64,000 bases of DNA from UBA7330 sp965243485 (GCA_965243485.1 CBDEVP010000001.1:4526001-4590000), one strand, 5' to 3'; counted from the first letter of the stretch, positions 17,734-27,622 are shown. Program-made: numbers and translations. Notes: a model not told the origin generated them from the sequence alone.

Positions 17734-18780
17734 TTAATAAGGGTGTAATTTACGCCTGTTTTTTAGCTTATAGCGCCATAGACGTCGGTGATTCTGACCT
17801 ACTTTTGGATTTTGGACTTTCCAGAGTGGCTGTCCACGATATTCATACAATTTCCCCTCTTGATCACTCAGTACATGCTTGAGCTGTATGTGGTCACTTT
17901 TCATCGGGGATCTGGGTATTTCAGGGATATTGATACTAACCCCGACCTGAAAGAAGAAAGCATTGTTTGTCAGGCGGACGGGGTCGCCATCCGGAAGCGA
18001 TATCTTAAAACTCTTAATGTCGTATGAGGGCCTGAAGGTAACTCTGAAATATTCCGAAAAGTGTTTTTCTATATTTATACCCAGATTATAATACATCCCG
18101 TTAGTGATCATAGGCGCATTGAATTTCCTGCCATAATTGATGACGCCCAGCCGCAGCTCGCCCACAAATGTATAGTCCCACCAGTCGTAAAACTGATAAC
18201 CTGCCATCCCCCAGAACCTTGTGACCGAAGCCGATTTATATCCAAGGTCATAAGAACGGATGGAATCCTTATACACATTGGGCTCCAAAGGCTTAAATAG
18301 CTGTTGCTCAAACGTGAAACCGGCACCTACCCTCAATTTATTGAAGTTATAGTGGATCGACAGAGAGATGGGAATGGTACCGGACTGATTTTGAAATGTC
18401 AGCCCGAGAGAATCTCCAAAAAAGGTATTGCCAGCCAGAACCGTATCTTCCACGGGATTGACCAGCCAGTTTCGAAAGCCAATACTATCAGCACCGGCTT
18501 CCAGATCTCGACGAATAAGCAATTGACGGGTGGAATCCTGATAGAAAGTGAAATCGCTGACATCGTTTTTGTATTCAGTCACTCCATAGCCCAGACTCAT
18601 GGATATACAGAACTTGTTCAGGAATATCCGGAGCGGATTCCTGTAGATATCATACTTTTCGTAGATATCCGCAGATTGCGCTGAAACAGAGAAGGCTGCA
18701 GTAACGCATAACACAAATGTACATGCATACCTCTTCAAGCGGTTTTCACGTGAATATTGTTTGTTTTTTAATAGACACAT
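17734..18780 (-). CDS. Outer-membrane beta-barrel protein of unknown function
   Basis: A 348-residue exported protein. The ATG at 18780 is chosen because AGGAGG lies just upstream on the minus strand and a signal peptide follows (RYACTFVLCVTAAFSVSAQS); another ATG at 18810 is in frame and a TTG lies at 18837. The mature part has strand-like segments with aromatic residues (SLGYGVTEYKND, YRVTFRPSYDIKSF), as in a barrel. The C-terminus is basic and proline-containing (QPLWKVQNPKVGQNHRRLWRY), which is unusual for a barrel end and may be periplasmic. No family was recognised. Confidence 0.7.
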   Translation of the reverse strand: MCLLKNKQYSRENRLKRYACTFVLCVTAAFSVSAQSADIYEKYDIYRNPLRIFLNKFCISMSLGYGVTEYKNDVSDFTFYQDSTRQLLIRRDLEAGADSIGFRNWLVNPVEDTVLAGNTFFGDSLGLTFQNQSGTIPISLSIHYNFNKLRVGAGFTFEQQLFKPLEPNVYKDSIRSYDLGYKSASVTRFWGMAGYQFYDWWDYTFVGELRLGVINYGRKFNAPMITNGMYYNLGINIEKHFSEYFRVTFRPSYDIKSFKISLPDGDPVRLTNNAFFFQVGVSINIPEIPRSPMKSDHIQLKHVLSDQEGKLYEYRGQPLWKVQNPKVGQNHRRLWRYKLKNRRKLHPY

Positions 18781-18915
18781 GGAATTCGCCCCTCCTGAGG
18801 CGGGGCTCATTTCATGGTTTTTTGCTAAAATAGGCAAAATAATGATTATTCATACACCCTAAACACACGACACAGTGGTGTAAGAACGAAAAACCATGCC
18901 ACTAATTTTATCTGA

Positions 18916-19536
18916 TCAGTCGGTCTTTTCAAATGTTTTAACGAACATTTGGTACACTCTCAGTTTCTGCAATCCCAGCTTTTCACCTATTTGGATTAAC
19001 CGTACATATTCATTCTTTCCGATATTATGCCGGTTTCTGATAATGTCTTCGTCTGATTCAAGGAAAAAGCTGGAGATGAATCGAATGAGAATATAGGGGG
19101 AATCCAGGATGAGGAATTTATAGTCTTCGTAAGCAACTTCTTTGGACTCATCAAATTCCTGCACCTCCAGCGAGCTCATATTGAATGACTTGTGCATGGC
19201 AAGGCTTAGTACTTCATAAAATCTGTCTGACCATTCATCATACTTTTTCATCAGAAATTTCATGGCATAAACCACAGGGTCCTTTTTCATAAAGTAACCT
19301 CCCAAAGATAATTTTCGGGCCTTCTTGTTGAGTGCAAGCTCTTCAAATAAAGTGAGTTTACCATCAGCCAACGCGATACCAACCGTAGGGGCCATCATGA
19401 TCAATGAAAAAAAATCATGGTCGGAAATCTCCAGGTATGGGGCTTCCTTCTTACAGAATTCTTTTTTAAGTGCCCTGGTGGCTTCCAGCACTTCGGGGAT
19501 CTCAACGATGGTGTGAATTTCGTGTTCGGTAAACAT
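18916..19536 (-). CDS. Cytoplasmic protein of unknown function, TerB-like segment
   Basis: A 206-residue protein without signal or membrane helix, predicted mostly helical. The segment GIALADGKLTLFEELALNKKAR resembles the acidic ADGxxTxxE core of TerB-like domains, which bind metal in tellurite-resistance proteins, but the rest is not clearly similar. It is a single gene bounded by a terminator at 19584-19612 belonging to the next gene upstream. No function is proposed. Confidence 0.65.
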   Translation of the reverse strand: MFTEHEIHTIVEIPEVLEATRALKKEFCKKEAPYLEISDHDFFSLIMMAPTVGIALADGKLTLFEELALNKKARKLSLGGYFMKKDPVVYAMKFLMKKYDEWSDRFYEVLSLAMHKSFNMSSLEVQEFDESKEVAYEDYKFLILDSPYILIRFISSFFLESDEDIIRNRHNIGKNEYVRLIQIGEKLGLQKLRVYQMFVKTFEKTD

Positions 19537-19583
19537 TCAAGGGTAGGTTATAGAAAGCCAAAATAAGCAACCTTCTTAAAATA

Positions 19584-19612
19584 AAAAAGGATTGATAACG
19601 ATCAACCCTTTT
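19584..19612 (-). terminator. Rho-independent terminator
   Basis: AAAAGG-TTGAT pairs with ATCAA-CCTTTT with one mismatch around a four-base loop. It lies just past the stop of the minus-strand gene at 19636 and gives a T run on that strand. Confidence 0.7.
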
Positions 19613-19635
19613 CAATTCGTTTTATGGAGTCATCC

Positions 19636-20130
19636 TTATGATCCTTCCTCATTATCTTCTTCGATATCTGCCGTAGCCGCAGCCAACAGCTCATCAAAAA
19701 TCACACCGTATCTGGCATTTAATTCATCATCACTCCTTAGTGCTTTTGTCAGATTATTATACAATGAAACGGTGATCTCATCCTTGATCTTTCCCACAAA
19801 GACTTCCTTGAAGTCTGCCTGTTGCTTTTCATTTTTAGCTTCGATACTATCAAAAGCTGCAAGCTCCGTTTCAGTTGCTTCCACCTCGTCAAGCGTCCCT
19901 GATTTGCTGGCTTTCAGAATTTCACTGAATTTGCTGGCTTCAATAGAATCATTTTCCTGGATCCAGGTGTTGTAGGCATCCTGCATCCTGCTCTTTTCAC
20001 CCTCTACCCAAACCATTACGGTTGCATAGCTGATCAGCTCATCGTCCGTAAATTCAACCTTATCTTCTTCCTGAGCATGCAGTGAAAGCACAACCAGAGA
20101 CAACAAACACAATAGAAATGTTTTTTTCAT
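19636..20130 (-). CDS. Secreted helical protein (DUF4168-like)
   Basis: A 164-residue exported protein with signal peptide MKKTFLLCLLSLVVLSLHAQ; an ATG three codons upstream (20139) is also possible. The mature part is acidic and helical and begins with FTDDELISYATVMVWVEGE, like DUF4168-type periplasmic proteins, with a predicted coiled region and an acidic tail (EEDNEEGS). It is flanked on its 3' side by a terminator. The assignment to DUF4168 is from memory of the motif and is tentative. Confidence 0.65.
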   Translation of the reverse strand: MKKTFLLCLLSLVVLSLHAQEEDKVEFTDDELISYATVMVWVEGEKSRMQDAYNTWIQENDSIEASKFSEILKASKSGTLDEVEATETELAAFDSIEAKNEKQQADFKEVFVGKIKDEITVSLYNNLTKALRSDDELNARYGVIFDELLAAATADIEEDNEEGS

Positions 20131-20182
20131 CCTAATCATTTTTTAATTAAACACTAAGTTATTTACGATAAGAAAACTCTTA

Positions 20183-21619
20183 TCACATAGCTTCCAAAGA
20201 GTGAAAAGTATGGAAGACTGTTTCGCCTTTTCGAGCCTCGAAGCTAAAGGTATGGTAGTCTTTAGCTCCTGCATTATTACCCGAAACCTGCAAAATTACC
20301 TCATTTTGACCTGTATCCAAAGGGACTCTGGTATAAAAAATGCTGTGAGGCAGTGTTTGCCAGTTCCTGGTATCCGCTTTTTCAGTCGCAGCATTCAGCA
20401 CGCCGACCAGGAAAGAAAGTCCTTCACGGAACTCCTCACCTTTATCTTCCTTATCGGATTCATCTTCCTTGCTTTGGTCTCCTCTAATGGCCTGCTCAAT
20501 CGATTTTTTGATTGCTACACGTAGCAGTCCCTGAGCAAATTCCTGTAACATCCGCTCATTCAGGACCTTGAAAGCAATATCATTTACATTTTCGGCCAGT
20601 TCCAACGGGTATTGTTCTTTATTCACGGATACGGAAGCACGATTGTACAGGGTTTCCCTTTCCACATATTTTGGAAAGGCTACTCTGAAAAAGCGCAGGT
20701 TGGTCAGTTCGCTTTTTTGAGCCTCATCATGGATAGGGAAAGGAAAGTTAAAACTGTACTCGTCATTGACGAAAGAGACAACTCCTCCTTCTCCTTCCAC
20801 AATGGTGAAATTAACAGACCATTCATCTTTTACAGGTCCGAGTCCATTGTGCCAAAAGAATACAAGCTCTTCTGAGGCTGCAGCCGTTTTGTCATATTCA
20901 AAACCAAACTCCCGTTCATAAAACTCCAGCTCCGTCTGAAAACCATTCAGGTATGCTGTCCTGACAAGATCCTGCTTAAGCTGCTCAGGAGGTGAGAGGC
21001 CGAAAAGGGTACTGTAATCCTCCTTGTAAATATCGAAGCTGTTGCGATAGGCGATAAATGCATTGTTTACATCACCACTTGCCTCGTAAATGATGCCCAT
21101 GAGATTATGGACAAAAGCGTCTCTTTTGTATTTGTTTTCAGATCGATACTTATCAGAAAGCTCCAGTAGCCTGTTGTTGAGCCTTCTGCACTCTACCAGT
21201 GCTGATTCGTAGTCCTTAAGTTTAAGGAAGTTAATGGCCTTATAGTATAGCAGGAGGAGATGTTCATGATCCTCTCCCGGATACACGGCCGTATTCGGAT
21301 TGACCAGAAAAGAGGTTACAATATTGGCCGGATTCTTTCTGTAATCTTCACCGAAAAGATAGGCTTTCTCAAACCAGTCATTACTTTCCTCATATTGCCC
21401 AAGCTGGGCCTTTACCAGTCCCTGATTTACAAAGTACAGAAAACGGTTTTTATCCCTTGACTGCTTTTTGTTGCCATCCAAAAGCCTGCTTGCTGCCTCC
21501 AGATTGCCGTTAGCATAATGTTGGTTAAACTCATAATTGAGCTGATAATATGTAGCACAGGAAATGGTTAATCCCAGGACCGGGAATAACCACCCCTGCT
21601 TTATCCGTTGAAGGATCAC
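20183..21619 (-). CDS. TPR-containing lipoprotein (COG3014-like)
   Basis: A 478-residue lipoprotein that starts at a GTG and has a lipobox (LGLTISC, Cys about residue 21). The first 220 residues are TPR-like helical pairs (FVNQGLVKAQLGQYEESNDWFEKA, FVHNLMGIIYEASGDVNNAFIAYRNS). The C-terminal half is a beta-rich domain of unknown fold. The layout matches the COG3014 lipoproteins that commonly lie beside LpoB-like genes. It follows the LpoB-like gene by 16 bases, so they are co-transcribed. I infer a role in cell-wall synthase control or envelope assembly. Confidence 0.75.
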   Translation of the reverse strand: MILQRIKQGWLFPVLGLTISCATYYQLNYEFNQHYANGNLEAASRLLDGNKKQSRDKNRFLYFVNQGLVKAQLGQYEESNDWFEKAYLFGEDYRKNPANIVTSFLVNPNTAVYPGEDHEHLLLLYYKAINFLKLKDYESALVECRRLNNRLLELSDKYRSENKYKRDAFVHNLMGIIYEASGDVNNAFIAYRNSFDIYKEDYSTLFGLSPPEQLKQDLVRTAYLNGFQTELEFYEREFGFEYDKTAAASEELVFFWHNGLGPVKDEWSVNFTIVEGEGGVVSFVNDEYSFNFPFPIHDEAQKSELTNLRFFRVAFPKYVERETLYNRASVSVNKEQYPLELAENVNDIAFKVLNERMLQEFAQGLLRVAIKKSIEQAIRGDQSKEDESDKEDKGEEFREGLSFLVGVLNAATEKADTRNWQTLPHSIFYTRVPLDTGQNEVILQVSGNNAGAKDYHTFSFEARKGETVFHTFHSLEAM

Positions 21620-21635
21620 GGGACAAAGGATTTAC

Positions 21636-22223
21636 CTAGTTTCGGATATATTTCTTGATCTCCTTATCGCCAATCCACACTTTTTCATTGGTTTCGATAT
21701 TGGCAAGCTCAAGACTGACCTTATAGTTCACGACCTTTTCATTGTTGTAAGAGTCAGTGATGGAGGTAATGACACCAAACATCATAAAGTCTGCTCCCAG
21801 TTCCCTTCCCCATCTGGCCTGAGTCTCCGGAGATGCAAATTCTCCCTGTTCGGCTCGTTCTTCACGTAGCTTTTCTCTGAAAACCGAATTCTGAACAACT
21901 CTTACCATCCCGGAGTTGATAAATTCCCTCTCGATGTCCTTGATAAATGTTTCGGATTCAATGTGTTCGGCCGTTTTGTTTTGGATCATACCTACTATAG
22001 TCACGGGTTTTCTGTTGTTGGCACGGACAAAATCCTGATGCCACGGACGATTCAGGACATCATTGATCATTTCTTCAGCTACCATCTTGGAATCGGTATC
22101 GTTCCAGCGTCCACTTAGATCAATTTGCTGGTCCGGACTTACGCGGGTCACGGTTCGTTTGGCGCAGGCTCCAAGCAGGATCAGTACTGCCATGACTGGG
22201 ATGGAAAATGCAATCTTTTTCAT
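21636..22223 (-). CDS. LpoB-like penicillin-binding protein activator
   Basis: A 195-residue lipoprotein with lipobox LILLGAC (Cys20). It matches the LpoB fold region: DLSGRWNDTDSKMVAEEMIND, then KPVTIVGMIQNKTAEHIES and GRELGADFMMFGVITS. In enterobacteria LpoB, from the outer membrane, stimulates the peptidoglycan synthase PBP1b. Bacteroidota homologues of this COG3417 family are less studied, and the PBP partner is not in the window. It forms a two-gene unit with the TPR lipoprotein 16 bases downstream. Confidence 0.85.
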   Translation of the reverse strand: MKKIAFSIPVMAVLILLGACAKRTVTRVSPDQQIDLSGRWNDTDSKMVAEEMINDVLNRPWHQDFVRANNRKPVTIVGMIQNKTAEHIESETFIKDIEREFINSGMVRVVQNSVFREKLREERAEQGEFASPETQARWGRELGADFMMFGVITSITDSYNNEKVVNYKVSLELANIETNEKVWIGDKEIKKYIRN

Positions 22224-22285
22224 TTTATTTTGAGTTTTTTCTACTGGTAATTGATTTTACCAATCCTTTAGACGTAAAATTCGAT

Positions 22286-24643
22286 TTAAAGTTCGGCTAT
22301 GAATTTAATATTCAAAAATCTTGCCGACAATGAATTCGGGATGGCAAAATTATTCCCATTCACGTCTTCAATCCAGGTATAGGAGAGGGTATTATCCGCT
22401 CCCAGGGCATTGAGCACTTCAGCCCTGATCCATAGCCTGTTGAAAAACCGGTTGATACTCAGATCAAACATCTTCGAAAGTCCCAGATCAGCCCGGTAGT
22501 ACTCATCCCCCTGAAAAGCATTTCTCAAACGCAGGACCTGTGGCGGGCCAAAAGGAAAGCCTGATCCAAAGACCAGGTTGAGATATACGCTAATGGTTGG
22601 GTCAATGGGCATGTGGTCTTCAAAGTATGCGGCAAAGTTGAGTCGCTGATCGGTAGGCCTTCTTACAAAACCCTGATCATCGGATTGCAAGTCCTCTTTG
22701 GTCTGCAGATAGCTAATGCTAAACCAGGACTGCGTCCCTTTGATAAACTCTCCGTTTAACCTAAGGTCGATGCCAGTGGCATAGGCTGTGGCATTGTTTT
22801 CCTCCAGAAACCGGATCCTTACATTGTCAATATCGTAGGGAATCACATCATACAGGTATTTATAGTAAACATCCGATGAGAAAACAAAGGGTCTACCCCA
22901 CATGGTCAGGCCCTGCCGCATTCCAGCGATAATGTGTGCCGATTTCTGGGCTCTTCTGTCCGTATTGATTTCACCCTGGTAATTCCTGAGCTCCCGGTAG
23001 AACGGGGGTTGCTGATAGAGTCCTGCCGAAAGTGTAAAAGTAGTGGGCGTGTTCCACCTGGGTGCGAAGCGGTAGGTTGCTCTCGGACTTACCAGCCATT
23101 CGTCATTGAGGGTCCAGTAATTGAAGCGGCTGCCAACGATCAATGAACTGATCGAATCCTTCCCGAACCAGGTACCCTGAAGATAGCCTGTGTACTGAAA
23201 AGAATTTAGCTCCACTTCATTGAAGACAGCATAAGTGACTGATACATAATCAGCAGAATCAATGAAACTATATTCATTGATTTCGTCATCGATGCGCTGA
23301 ACCGACAGACCCAGACCAGTTTCCAGGACCAAATTCGGTTTGATCAGCATTTCCCACCGGTTTTCTACCGTATAAATAGAGGCAGACAGCCTGTTTCTAC
23401 CATAGTCATAGTTGGAACCAATCCCCCTGACAGATAAGCTTTCTTCGCGATCCGGTCCATTCAACTGATCCGACACATCCCGGAGACGATAAGCGCCTTC
23501 AACCTCAAACAATTCATGCTCCCGGGTCAGTAAGCCCGACCCGATCAGCTGCGTCCTTACACGATCATTGAAGTAATGTGAAAACCTGAAACCAGACTGA
23601 AACGTATCATAATTCATCACTTCTCTGCCCTGAAAGGCTGTTTCTATCTGATAGTTTTCTCTCCATGTACCAAATTCTGTCAGCTGAGAGGCTGGTTCGG
23701 TTAAATACCGGTTTCGTCCATAGGCAATCAGCCAGTTAAGTTTGGTCTTATTGATCATAGAAGACTCTTCCGAGGTCAGGTCGAATGTAAACAGGCTTTG
23801 GACATCGGTATATGTGGGAAAGTATTGTCCTTCGGTCTCCAGCCCATTCAATAGATACCTTGAATCGCGATGTCTGGCACCAATCAGATAAGACCCATTG
23901 GACATACTGCCCCCGCTATAGGCTGTTCCTCCAAGTAATCCCGCTGACACTGAGCCTTCTACTTCCGTGGGCTCTTTATACTGAATATTCAGGCTGCTGG
24001 AAAGTATATCTCCGTATTTAGGTTCCCACCCCCCAGGATAAAAATCAATATCCGCCACCATATCTGGATTCACAAAGCTAAGGCCCTCCTGACGGCCGGC
24101 ATTGGCCAAAAATGGGCGGTAAACGGGTATATCATTTACATAAACAAGGTTTTCATCAAAATTACCCCCTCGAACAGAGTAAGCTGAAGACAGTTCGTTA
24201 TTGCTGACCACGCCTGGCATGGTGATCAGTATCTTGTTAAAATCACCAAAAGCGGAAGGCAGTTTGCGAGAAGCCTGTGGATCAATCTCGATTTGATTGG
24301 ATACCTCGTCAGCTCTTTTTTCCATGATCACCACATCCTTCAGCGACTGTGACTCAGGAACAAGTTTGATCCGGATGTGGCCTGAATCTGAAACGACATG
24401 CTGATGATCTCTGAACTGAATGTGTAAAAACAACAACGTATCCCCGATTTCAATTTCGTCCAGGATGAAGCTTCCATCACCACCGGTGCTTGTACCCCTG
24501 GCCTCTCCGATCACACCAATACTTACATCACTCACAGGCAGCCCCTCCTGATCGGTCACGTCACCTGATATGGTAAAGTCCTGAGCAAGCCCTTTGAAGA
24601 ATACCTGGCAAAGAAAAAAAATTAAAAGAAAGCGGATCGGCAT
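22286..24643 (-). CDS. TonB-dependent outer-membrane receptor
   Basis: A 785-residue receptor with signal peptide (RFLLIFFLCQVFFKGLAQ), an N-terminal carboxypeptidase-regulatory-like beta-sandwich (about residues 25-105: ISGDVTDQEGLPVSDVSIGV), a plug (LPSAFGDFNKILITMPGV, YSVRGGNFDENLVYVNDIPVY) and a long C-terminal barrel. The start is the ATG at 24643; the longer frame begins at a TTG inside the upstream gene. There is no SusD partner, so it is not a classical SusC pair; an iron, vitamin or peptide ligand is possible. It follows rpe by eight bases at the end of the mnmA run. Confidence 0.93.
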   Translation of the reverse strand: MPIRFLLIFFLCQVFFKGLAQDFTISGDVTDQEGLPVSDVSIGVIGEARGTSTGGDGSFILDEIEIGDTLLFLHIQFRDHQHVVSDSGHIRIKLVPESQSLKDVVIMEKRADEVSNQIEIDPQASRKLPSAFGDFNKILITMPGVVSNNELSSAYSVRGGNFDENLVYVNDIPVYRPFLANAGRQEGLSFVNPDMVADIDFYPGGWEPKYGDILSSSLNIQYKEPTEVEGSVSAGLLGGTAYSGGSMSNGSYLIGARHRDSRYLLNGLETEGQYFPTYTDVQSLFTFDLTSEESSMINKTKLNWLIAYGRNRYLTEPASQLTEFGTWRENYQIETAFQGREVMNYDTFQSGFRFSHYFNDRVRTQLIGSGLLTREHELFEVEGAYRLRDVSDQLNGPDREESLSVRGIGSNYDYGRNRLSASIYTVENRWEMLIKPNLVLETGLGLSVQRIDDEINEYSFIDSADYVSVTYAVFNEVELNSFQYTGYLQGTWFGKDSISSLIVGSRFNYWTLNDEWLVSPRATYRFAPRWNTPTTFTLSAGLYQQPPFYRELRNYQGEINTDRRAQKSAHIIAGMRQGLTMWGRPFVFSSDVYYKYLYDVIPYDIDNVRIRFLEENNATAYATGIDLRLNGEFIKGTQSWFSISYLQTKEDLQSDDQGFVRRPTDQRLNFAAYFEDHMPIDPTISVYLNLVFGSGFPFGPPQVLRLRNAFQGDEYYRADLGLSKMFDLSINRFFNRLWIRAEVLNALGADNTLSYTWIEDVNGNNFAIPNSLSARFLNIKFIAEL

Positions 24644-24651
24644 TGTACCTG

Positions 24652-25305
24652 TCAAACGCCTTTGAGCGCGGCTATGGTATGTGCAGGATCATCAGATTTG
24701 AAAACTGTGTTTCCCGCCACCAGCATATTTGCACCCTTATTTTGCAATTCTTTATGGTTATCGAGAGTGACTCCTCCATCAACCTCTATGAGTATCCCCG
24801 GATTGAGCAGGTCTGCCTTTGCCCGTGTTTTGGCTAGCCGGGCATAGGTATGAGGAATGAACTTCTGGCCTCCAAAGCCCGGGTTAACAGACATGATCAA
24901 TACCAGATCTAGCATATTAAATACATCGTCAAGTAAATCCACCTGAGTGTGTGGATTTAGCGCCACCCCCGCCTTGAGGCCCAGGTTTTTGATGGCGTCA
25001 ACGGTACGGTGCAAGTGAGTACATGCCTCATAATGAACGGTGATGATCTCTGCCCCACTGTCTTTACATTCACTTAAATACTGACCCGGATTAGAGATCA
25101 TGAGGTGAAAGTCCAGGGGCTTTCTGGCTACTTTGGCGATGGCAGTGGTAACAGAAAATCCGAAGGAAATATTGGGAACAAACACACCATCCATGATGTC
25201 AATGTGAATATAGTCAGCCTGACTCCGGTTGAGCATTTCAATCTCTTCATTGATCCGTCCGAAGTCGGCGGCTAAAACTGACGGAGCAATCAGGCAGTCC
25301 TTCAT
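24652..25305 (-). CDS. rpe: Ribulose-phosphate 3-epimerase
   Basis: A 217-residue TIM-barrel enzyme of the pentose phosphate pathway that interconverts ribulose 5-phosphate and xylulose 5-phosphate. Key segments are present: IAPSVLAADFG at the start, HIDIMDGVFVPNISFG (metal His and catalytic Asp), DFHLMI, SVNPGFGGQKFI, and EVDGGVTLDN with the second catalytic Asp. Length is normal. It lies between the T9SS protease (three-base gap) and the TonB receptor. Confidence 0.97.
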   Translation of the reverse strand: MKDCLIAPSVLAADFGRINEEIEMLNRSQADYIHIDIMDGVFVPNISFGFSVTTAIAKVARKPLDFHLMISNPGQYLSECKDSGAEIITVHYEACTHLHRTVDAIKNLGLKAGVALNPHTQVDLLDDVFNMLDLVLIMSVNPGFGGQKFIPHTYARLAKTRAKADLLNPGILIEVDGGVTLDNHKELQNKGANMLVAGNTVFKSDDPAHTIAALKGV

Positions 25306-25308
25306 GAT

Positions 25309-26958
25309 TCAGTACTTGATAAGTTTAATGGTTTTGTTGTATGACCTGGAGGTAACCCTAAGCAGGTAAATTCCGTTTTCGGCAGCAGGAAAATCGATTT
25401 GATATTTGCTGCTGGATGATTTAGGGTCAATCCGATAATTGAGGAGTGACGCGCCCTTAAGGTCTGTGATGGCGAGGTCAATGAATGGCTCCCTGTTTAC
25501 CCCCGTGAGATCAATGTTGATCTTACCTTCATGAAAAGGATTGGGGTACACGGTAATCTTATTCTCAAAAATATCCGCTAGGGATAATTCATTTGTTGAA
25601 ACAGCCAGCCTGTAGTCAGGAATTCCGTAACCCATTTCCACATTTGGGCTGAGGGCCATATTTCCGGAATATTTGATGGCATCGATCACTTCCTTACTGG
25701 ACCAGTCCGGATTGGCCTGCCATACTGCTGCTGCAAGACCTGCGATCAACGGAGAGGAGAAACTTGTACCGCTTCCATAGGTGACCCTGTCAGGGAAACC
25801 AGGTCCGTCAAATATGGTCGCGGGGGAACCCAGCGCCATCACATCCGGTTTGATCCGGCCATCACTTGTAGGACCCAGCGAACTAAACGAAACCCTTTCA
25901 CCCATACCATTGACACTTCCGACCACCAGGATCTCCTCCGCATCGGCAGGCGGTGTCACATATTTCCACGATTTATTTCCTGAATTGCCTGCGCTCACCA
26001 CAACAACCATACCCTTGGAGGCAGCTTTGTTGGCAGCCATTGTTACGATGGCTGTCTCTCCATCCAGCTGTTCTAAATTGTAATCCATGGTGGAATCATT
26101 AAAAGTTGAATATCCCAGTGAACCATTGATCACATCCGCACCAACACTATCGGCAAACTCAGCTCCCAGCAGCCAGTTGTACTCTTCGATCCGGTATTCA
26201 CTGGCTACATCTTCCGTGATACATAAAATGAATCCAGCTTTGGGGGCTATGCCCTGAACTTCCTCTCCATAGTCCATCGCAATGGTCGATAAAACACTTG
26301 TGCCATGTGCGCTGGCCGACGAGGCAAAAAGAAAAGGATTACCGGAGTTGGTGACAAAATCCCTGTATGCAATGAGTCTGTTTTCTTTATGTATGTGTTC
26401 AAAAGGTTTGTATTGATCCACGCCGGGGAATCCCGCATCCAGGACAGCTATGTACATTCCCTCACCCCGGTACCCATCCTGATGCATTAGATCAGCGTGG
26501 AGCATGGCCAATTGAAAATCAGTGGTAGCGCTGATGTTCCTCGGAGTTTCAAATGATTCAGGAATTTCAACAGGCGACTGCTCATAAGAAAGACGAACCC
26601 CTTTCGCCACATACTGAATACTGTCAATGAATGACAGATCTGATAAGTCTTCAATCATGGACGAATCCATCTGAACAATTACGGCATTCATCCATTTTGA
26701 GCTAAAAAAAACATTCACCCCGAGCCCGGAAATCTGATTCACATAGTTTTCACTGACTGGTAGATCCTCCTCTGTAATAGCGATGCCCTGCTTTTCCCTC
26801 CTTTGAATGGCTCTTTCGCTCAAAAATTCTTCGGGTCGATCAATTGAAAAGACGGTTGAAGCTTTGTCCGAAAGAAATATGACAAACCGATGTTCACCTG
26901 CAAGTGTCCATTGATGAATAAAAAGAAATAATAAAAATAAAATACTAATCCTGCCCAT
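25309..26958 (-). CDS. Subtilisin-like (S8) protease with T9SS C-terminal sorting domain
   Basis: A 549-residue secreted serine protease. After a signal peptide (about residues 1-20) comes a propeptide-like region (VIFLSDK, FLSERAIQRREKQ) and the catalytic domain: Asp174 (AVLDAGFPG), His218 (SAHGTSV), the oxyanion Asn in AGNSG (325) and Ser399 (GTSFSSP). The last 80 residues (ITVYPNPF ... GIYLLRVTSRSYNKTIKLIKY) form a type IX secretion sorting domain, so it should be exported through the outer membrane. The FLSERAIQRR segment is characteristic of a Bacteroidota S8 subgroup. Its start overlaps the lipoprotein gene by 14 bases. Confidence 0.95.
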   Translation of the reverse strand: MGRISILFLLFLFIHQWTLAGEHRFVIFLSDKASTVFSIDRPEEFLSERAIQRREKQGIAITEEDLPVSENYVNQISGLGVNVFFSSKWMNAVIVQMDSSMIEDLSDLSFIDSIQYVAKGVRLSYEQSPVEIPESFETPRNISATTDFQLAMLHADLMHQDGYRGEGMYIAVLDAGFPGVDQYKPFEHIHKENRLIAYRDFVTNSGNPFLFASSASAHGTSVLSTIAMDYGEEVQGIAPKAGFILCITEDVASEYRIEEYNWLLGAEFADSVGADVINGSLGYSTFNDSTMDYNLEQLDGETAIVTMAANKAASKGMVVVVSAGNSGNKSWKYVTPPADAEEILVVGSVNGMGERVSFSSLGPTSDGRIKPDVMALGSPATIFDGPGFPDRVTYGSGTSFSSPLIAGLAAAVWQANPDWSSKEVIDAIKYSGNMALSPNVEMGYGIPDYRLAVSTNELSLADIFENKITVYPNPFHEGKINIDLTGVNREPFIDLAITDLKGASLLNYRIDPKSSSSKYQIDFPAAENGIYLLRVTSRSYNKTIKLIKY

Positions 26959-27622
26959 ATGCTGTCAACACTTGCTCAATAATCATACCGGAATCTACTT
27001 CTTCCGACCCGCAATTTGAGGTACAATAATTCAAAATAATATAATTCTTTTCTACCAGGCCAATCCCCTTTGCATAAACTTCGAAACGCTGATCCCTATT
27101 TACCAGATTTTGAGGTATGTCCGACAGCTGCACCCGTATCTTTTCCACACCCCCGATCGCATCATCATATGCGGCATCGGAAGCTTCAATATACTGGTAT
27201 TCTGTCGCTCCGAGGGTATTGAAAGCATGTCCGTCCCAAACATTATCCAATATCACAGGGAATGCCATCTTCACATAAGGGATATTCTCTTCTACAACCA
27301 CCCCGGTAAACTGGTCCCTTCTAAGGGTCCAGTTGTCTTTTATTTCCCATGTCGCTGCCTCATCGGCTCTTTGCTCCCGTTTCAAAACAAAGTACTCCTG
27401 ACCATCCACCATCACCCGTTGAGTGAGGGTATTTCTCAAGTCATAATACAGGGTATCCGATCCTGATGCATCAAAGTTGATCTCCATCACCTCGTATATC
27501 CGGAATGAGCCGGTTTCAAGAGGAAAAAAATCATACCCCGGATCCGTTTCAGGAACTACAAACCTCTCCTCACAGGAAATCAATAACACAGGCAACAAAA
27601 AAAGACTATACCAGCTGCGCAT
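26945..27622 (-). CDS. Lipoprotein of unknown function
   Basis: A 225-residue lipoprotein with lipobox LLISC (Cys about residue 17) when the ATG at 27622 is used; the frame runs 12 codons further upstream without a better signal. The mature part is beta-rich and begins with an ETGSFRIYEV motif seen in several Bacteroidota surface lipoproteins. Two cysteines (NYCTSNCGS) near the C-terminus may form a disulfide. It overlaps the 3' end of mnmA by 17 bases and the protease gene by 14 bases, so it is part of a tightly packed run. Confidence 0.75.
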   Translation of the reverse strand: MRSWYSLFLLPVLLISCEERFVVPETDPGYDFFPLETGSFRIYEVMEINFDASGSDTLYYDLRNTLTQRVMVDGQEYFVLKREQRADEAATWEIKDNWTLRRDQFTGVVVEENIPYVKMAFPVILDNVWDGHAFNTLGATEYQYIEASDAAYDDAIGGVEKIRVQLSDIPQNLVNRDQRFEVYAKGIGLVEKNYIILNYCTSNCGSEEVDSGMIIEQVLTAYGQD

